Of a DNA stretch of 8,211 nucleotides, positions 6,178-8,211 are shown piece after piece. The DNA is from an uncultured Clostridia bacterium (GTDB lineage Bacteria > Bacillota > Clostridia > Christensenellales > UBA1242): contig CALWAB010000100.1 of NCBI GenBank assembly GCA_944372745.1, forward strand, positions 1-8,211, in the 5' to 3' direction. The translations under genes were made by a program, and so were the position numbers. Position 1 is the first letter of the stretch. Every line of letters starts with the position of its first letter. The notes under the pieces were generated by a model. It searched no databases, had not been told where the DNA came from, and worked only from the letters and a program-made list of their open reading frames with translations.

Positions 6178-6200
6178 AATGGGAACTACCCGTTCCCCTT
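6178..6200 (-). repeat. Epsilon hairpin, inverted copy
   Basis: GGGAAC (6181-6186) and GTTCCC (6192-6197) pair around TACCC. On the minus strand it reads GGGAAC-GGGTA-GTTCCC, the same as the plus-strand copy at 7591-7613. Confidence 0.75.
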
Positions 6201-6283
6201 CACCCTTTAGGGATGTGATGCCCCACCGTGGCGTGGTCTAAAGTTTGTATTAGCCCTTACTTTATAAGTTCTTTCCAAGCAGT

Positions 6284-6320
6284 GACCAATGCCGTACGCA
6301 AGTCCCCTTGACTTGTGGTC
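6284..6320 (-). repeat. Beta module, inverted copy
   Basis: On the minus strand GACCA (6320-6316) and TGGTC (6288-6284) frame ACTTGCGTACGGCA. The left GTAC of other copies is GGAC here, so the inner 4-bp stem is weakened. Confidence 0.7.
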
Positions 6321-6439
6321 AACTATAAAATTGTGTTTGTACACAAGAAGTAAAATTCAAATTTATTGATTTAAAAAAGGACATTTGCTCTTTAGTTATA
6401 GACAAACTCAAATAGAATAATCAAAACAATTTATTTTTA

Positions 6440-6459
6440 CTTTTTGCGGAAGCAAAAAG
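6440..6459 (+). repeat. Alpha core hairpin, copy 3 (GGAA loop)
   Basis: CTTTTTGC (6440-6447), loop GGAA, GCAAAAAG (6452-6459): a perfect 8-bp stem with a GNRA-type loop. The outer AGTACT arms of other alpha copies are not recognisable here. Confidence 0.7.
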
Positions 6460-6515
6460 CAAAATTCTATGTGTTTTATAAAAAACTTAATGTTATTTTG
6501 TTTTTGCTCATAGGT

Positions 6516-6533
6516 CAAGGGCGATTGCCCTTG
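6516..6533 (+). repeat. Zeta hairpin, copy 1
   Basis: CAAGGGC (6516-6522), loop GATT, GCCCTTG (6527-6533). It is preceded by CATAGGT and followed by CACTAGGGT, as in the copy at 7530. Confidence 0.75.
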
Positions 6534-6541
6534 CACTAGGG

Positions 6542-6568
6542 TTATAGGGGATGTGAAATCCCCTATAA
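6542..6568 (+). repeat. Delta hairpin, longest copy
   Basis: TTATAGGGGAT (6542-6552), loop GTGAA, ATCCCCTATAA (6558-6568): 11 perfect base pairs. The outer pairs differ from the CTAG ends of other copies on both sides. Confidence 0.8.
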
Positions 6569-6793
6569 TTCTATTTGTCTATTCTAAAGGCAAATGCCCT
6601 TTCATTAAGGATGGTAGGGTAGACAAAATGAAAATTTTGTTTACCTTTTTTATTTTAACATATATTGCTTATGATGTCAAACATTTCGTTAAAATGCAAT
6701 ACAAATTGAACATTATGTCAATAATAAACATACAGTGCAAGGTGTTTAAGCCCTGCTATTATTAAAATTTATAATAAAGGGGCAAAGAAGACA

Positions 6794-7099
6794 ATGTTAA
6801 TGGAAGATATTGTGTATAGAATTTGGTACTTTAGAAATCGTGCCAATATCAGTGCTAGAGATTTGAGTTTGAAATTGGGCAAGCACGAAGCATACATTAG
6901 TAAACTTGAGAGCAAAGATTTCAATCTGCCTACTAGTGTATTGCTTGAGATATTTGACATTTTGCAGGTCGAACCTGAAAGATTTTTTGCTAAAGATTTT
7001 GACACCTATGATAAAGATAGGGAATTATTTCGAACAATATTGCGTTTGCCATATAAAAAGAGAGAATTATTGCTTGAATATTTAAAATTAGATTATTAG
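6794..7099 (+). CDS. Small XRE-type helix-turn-helix transcription regulator
   Basis: A 101-residue cytoplasmic DNA-binding protein. Residues about 5-65 form a Cro/C1-type domain: helix 1 IVYRIWYFRNRA; helix 2 SARDLSLKLG (20-29); recognition helix HEAYISKLES (31-40); then LPTSVLLEIFDILQVEPERFF (45-65), the standard end of this fold. The remaining 36 residues are charged and helical and probably serve in dimerisation; there is no sensor domain. The start is not fully settled. ATG 6794 has AAAGGGG 11 bases upstream and AAGAAG nearer by, while a second in-frame ATG (6800) is two codons later. A TATAAT (6770-6775) lies just upstream without a good -35. The gene stands alone between repeat blocks III and IV. 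Its targets are unknown; the AGTACT-rich palindromes next to it are a possibility but only a guess. Confidence 0.85.
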   Translation: MLMEDIVYRIWYFRNRANISARDLSLKLGKHEAYISKLESKDFNLPTSVLLEIFDILQVEPERFFAKDFDTYDKDRELFRTILRLPYKKRELLLEYLKLDY

Positions 7100-7131
7100 T
7101 GTATGATTTAACGAGTACTAGTGCAACACTA

Positions 7132-7291
7132 GTGGTCTTTGGTTGAGTATCTTGACACAATTTAAGTACTAAATAATTATACTTAGTGCTTGTCAAAGCA
7201 GGGGTGATGCCACCCCATGGCGTGGTCTTTGGCTTGAGTATCTTGACACAATTTAAGTACTAAATAATTATACTAAGTGCGTGTCAAAGCA
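7132..7291 (+). repeat. Direct repeat pair of about 70 bases
   Basis: 7132-7200 and 7222-7291 share GTGGTCTTTGG, TTGAGTATCTTGACACAA, TTTAAGTACTAAATAATTAT and GTGTCAAAGCA-type ends, with only a few differences. Each is a beta tail plus the left part of an alpha hairpin. A 19-base string (GCAACACTAGTGGTCTTTG) at 7123-7141 also recurs at 7304-7322. Confidence 0.85.
7201..7227 (-). repeat. Gamma hairpin, inverted copy
   Basis: GGGGTG (7201-7206) and CACCCC (7211-7216) pair perfectly. On the minus strand the loop is GCAT, preceded by GACCACGCC. It sits exactly where the right arm of an alpha core should continue. Confidence 0.8.
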
Positions 7292-7360
7292 TTAAGTACT
7301 ATCGCAACACTAGTGGTCTTTGATTTAGTACTTAGTCAACTTAAGTACTTAAATAAAATA

Positions 7361-7380
7361 CTTTGTGCGTTAGCACAAAG
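7361..7380 (+). repeat. Alpha core hairpin, truncated copy (GTTA loop)
   Basis: CTTTGTGC (7361-7368), loop GTTA, GCACAAAG (7373-7380). A left arm TTAAGTACTTAAA lies upstream, but the right arm is replaced by GTGCGATGGCGCAC (7381-7394). Confidence 0.75.
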
Positions 7381-7426
7381 GTGCGATGGCGCACTGCCTT
7401 GGTCATTGGTTAGTACCTAATCCTAA

Positions 7427-7497
7427 TTTAGTACTTAAAGATATACTTAGTGCTTGTTAAAGCACTAAGAAATATATTTTAAGTTTTAAGTACTAAA
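7427..7497 (+). repeat. Alpha hairpin, best paired copy (GTTA loop)
   Basis: The outer arms TTTAGTACTTAAA (7427-7439) and TTTAAGTACTAAA (7485-7497) are perfectly complementary over 13 bases. The core CTTAGTGCTT (7446-7455), loop GTTA, AAGCACTAAG (7460-7469) is a perfect 10-bp stem. Confidence 0.85.
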
Positions 7498-7529
7498 ATA
7501 GGCTAGTACCACATCCCAAGACCATAGGT

Positions 7530-7547
7530 CAAGGACGCCCGTCCTTG
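7530..7547 (+). repeat. Zeta hairpin, copy 2
   Basis: CAAGGAC (7530-7536), loop GCCC, GTCCTTG (7541-7547). It follows AAGACCATAGGT, the left half of a beta module, and appears to replace the beta right half. Confidence 0.75.
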
Positions 7548-7557
7548 TCTAGGGTCA

Positions 7558-7576
7558 TAGGGGATGAAATCCCCTA
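7558..7576 (+). repeat. Delta hairpin, copy in block IV
   Basis: TAGGGGAT (7558-7565), loop GAA, ATCCCCTA (7569-7576), preceded by CTTGTCTAGGGT. Confidence 0.8.
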
Positions 7577-7590
7577 GAAGCAAAAACAAG

Positions 7591-7613
7591 AAGGGGAACG
7601 GGTAGTTCCCTTT
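7591..7613 (+). repeat. Epsilon hairpin, plus-strand copy
   Basis: AAGGGGAAC (7591-7599), loop GGGTA, GTTCCCTTT (7605-7613): nine pairs including one G-T. Confidence 0.75.
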
Positions 7614-7682
7614 CGTATTTAGCATATGGCAATAGTTATTGCTTGAAAAGAACTTATCAAGTAAGTACTAATACAAACTTTA

Positions 7683-7713
7683 GACCACGCCTAGGTGGGG
7701 CATCCCACCTAGG
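7683..7713 (+). repeat. Gamma hairpin, best paired copy
   Basis: GACCACGC leads into CCTAGGTGGG (7690-7699), loop GCAT (7700-7703), CCCACCTAGG (7704-7713): a perfect 10-bp stem. Confidence 0.85.
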
Positions 7714-7771
7714 AGATGAAATCACTTATGCACAAACAAAATAATGTTTTAGGGGTAATTAACCACAATGC

Positions 7772-7800
7772 TTGTTTAAAAAATGAAAATGTGTTAAAAT
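7772..7800 (+). promoter_or_regulatory. Promoter of the ComFC-like gene
   Basis: The -35 box TTGTTT (7772-7777) lies 17 bases before the -10 box TAAAAT (7795-7800), which carries an upstream TGT (extended -10). The transcript would start at about 7806-7807, on the ATG itself. Confidence 0.55.
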
Positions 7801-7806
7801 TTGAAT

Positions 7807-8211
7807 ATGGAAAAACTAAAAAGAGTAATCCACAAATTGAGCAATATGTTTGTAAATGCACTTTTCCCTGAACATATAAAATGTGTAGGCTGTGGAAAGG
7901 ACTTGCATAAACTAAATATGTATGATGTATGCTATAAATGCAAGAAGGAACTAGAATTCAATAATGGTCGCACTTGTGCTAGATGTGGCAAGAATGTATT
8001 TGGTCAAGCAAGTTTTTGTTTTAATTGCAAGAATACCGAACGCCACTTTGATAAAGCCCGTGCACCATTGTTGTATACAGGGTTGACTGCAAGACTTATT
8101 AAACGCTTTAAATATAATAATGCTCCATATCTAGCAAGTACTTTGGCACGCTTTTTAGTGAATGAGTACATAAAGAGTGATTTTGAAGTGGATATAGTTG
8201 TTCCAGTCCCA
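7807..8211 (+). CDS. comFC: ComFC-like double zinc ribbon phosphoribosyltransferase (5' part)
   Basis: The first 135 residues of a ComFC/GntX-type protein, cut by the window end. Cysteine pairs at 26/29, 42/45, 57/60 and 71/74 form two zinc ribbons (CVGC, CYKC, CARC, CFNC). They are followed by the start of the phosphoribosyltransferase fold: RAPLLYTGLTARLIKRFKY (85-103) and DIVVPVP (129-135), the strand that normally precedes the PRPP-binding part, which lies beyond the edge. In Firmicutes ComFC acts in DNA uptake during competence, and related proteins occur in non-competent bacteria. The ATG at 7807 is chosen because a stop lies 10-12 bases upstream in frame; TTG 7801 is the only other early choice. 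No ribosome binding site precedes either, and the promoter position suggests a leaderless mRNA. The gene is complete at its 5' end only. Confidence 0.87.
   Translation, partial: MEKLKRVIHKLSNMFVNALFPEHIKCVGCGKDLHKLNMYDVCYKCKKELEFNNGRTCARCGKNVFGQASFCFNCKNTERHFDKARAPLLYTGLTARLIKRFKYNNAPYLASTLARFLVNEYIKSDFEVDIVVPVP

Larger units (their letters stand above)
6371..6608. repeat. Long inverted repeat framing an alpha-zeta-delta piece
   Basis: The reverse complement of 6371-6420 aligns with 6567-6608 along the pattern ATTCTATTTG, GTCTAT, CTAAAG, GCAAATG, CCTTT, with a few gaps. About 147 bases lie between the arms and hold the alpha core, zeta and delta hairpins. The arms are not perfect and no target-site duplication is evident. 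Confidence 0.6.
6138..6610 (-). repeat. Modular hairpin repeat block III, mostly inverted
   Basis: From 6155 to 6320 the modules lie on the minus strand: delta (6155-6175), epsilon (6178-6200), gamma (6211-6237) and beta (6284-6320). On the minus strand they read in the order beta, gamma, epsilon, delta. From 6440 to 6568 a second part lies on the plus strand: alpha core (6440-6459), zeta (6516-6533) and delta (6542-6568). The plus-strand part is framed by a roughly 40-base inverted repeat (6371-6420 and 6567-6608). From 6611 to 6793 I see only AT-rich DNA with a weak reading frame that I did not accept. Confidence 0.75.
7103..7735 (+). repeat. Modular hairpin repeat block IV
   Basis: It starts right after the XRE gene. 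Two near-identical copies of about 70 bases (7132-7200, 7222-7291) are separated by an inverted gamma hairpin (7201-7227). Then come a truncated alpha (7341-7380) with a GTGCG-ATGG-CGCAC hairpin, a complete alpha (7427-7497), zeta (7530-7547), delta (7558-7576), epsilon (7591-7613), gamma (7683-7713) and a decayed delta (about 7713-7730). No coding sequence was seen. From 7736 to 7771 there is only AT-rich spacer. Confidence 0.8.

Noticed and set aside
6553..6765. Reading frame of 70 codons starting with GTG, or of 45 codons from ATG 6628
   Set aside because: The GTG start lies in the loop of a delta hairpin, so the first codons are repeat sequence. There is no good ribosome binding site for either start. 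The product is AT-driven (Ile/Phe/Lys/Tyr) without a family feature. A small peptide from 6628 cannot be excluded.
7103..7735. CRISPR array
   Set aside because: Repeated units are not of constant length, have no regular unique spacers, occur in both orientations, and no cas gene is present.
1100..7735. Integron attC sites
   Set aside because: The hairpins are tandem and modular, but I see no GTTRRRY/RYYYAAC core pair at unit ends, no cassette genes between successive units in one orientation, and no integrase.

Overview
The window looks like chromosomal DNA from a low-GC, Gram-positive type bacterium (Bacillota, probably an uncultured clostridial lineage). The grounds are AT-rich codon use, strong AGGAG-type ribosome binding sites, TTGACA/TATAAT-like promoters, U-tailed hairpin terminators, a SipW-type secretion signal and a ComFC-type competence gene. 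I cannot name the species.

Layout from left to right. 1-328: remnant of a repeat, then a good promoter. 329-1063 (+): secreted protein with a SipW/TasA-type signal, followed by a terminator. 1100-1740: block of modular hairpin repeats. 1790-3252 (-): two unrecognised soluble proteins in a tight operon with a 4-base overlap, its own promoter, an 8-base tandem repeat in the leader, and a terminator. 3400-3860: second repeat block. 3932-6101 (+): three-gene operon of ABC ATPase, ABC-2 permease and a zinc-ribbon/TM2 membrane protein, with promoter and terminator. 6138-6610: third repeat block, partly inverted. 6794-7099 (+): small XRE-type DNA-binding protein. 7103-7735: fourth repeat block. 7807-8211 (+): 5' part of a ComFC-like gene, cut by the window edge and probably leaderless.

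The most striking thing is the noncoding DNA, which is about 38% of the window by my count. Nearly every intergenic space is filled by copies of one family of modular repeats. I named the modules alpha (long hairpin with a GNNA loop), beta (GACCA...TGGTC hairpin around GTAC-TTGC-GTAC), gamma (hairpin with an invariant GCAT loop), delta (TAGGGGAT-GAA-ATCCCCTA), epsilon (GGGAAC...GTTCCC) and zeta (CAAGG...CCTTG). The usual order is alpha-beta-gamma-delta, but copies are also inverted, truncated and interleaved. Between copies, both sides of a stem change together while loop features stay the same. This suggests that the folded form, as RNA or single-stranded DNA, is what is maintained or copied. 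No transposase, integrase or CRISPR gene is present, so the mover or user of these elements is not in view.

The genes do not form one obvious pathway. The ABC/TM2 operon is a membrane export-type unit. The secreted protein would need a SipW-like signal peptidase encoded elsewhere. The two-gene minus-strand operon sits between two repeat blocks in the opposite orientation to its neighbours and may be an accessory cassette.
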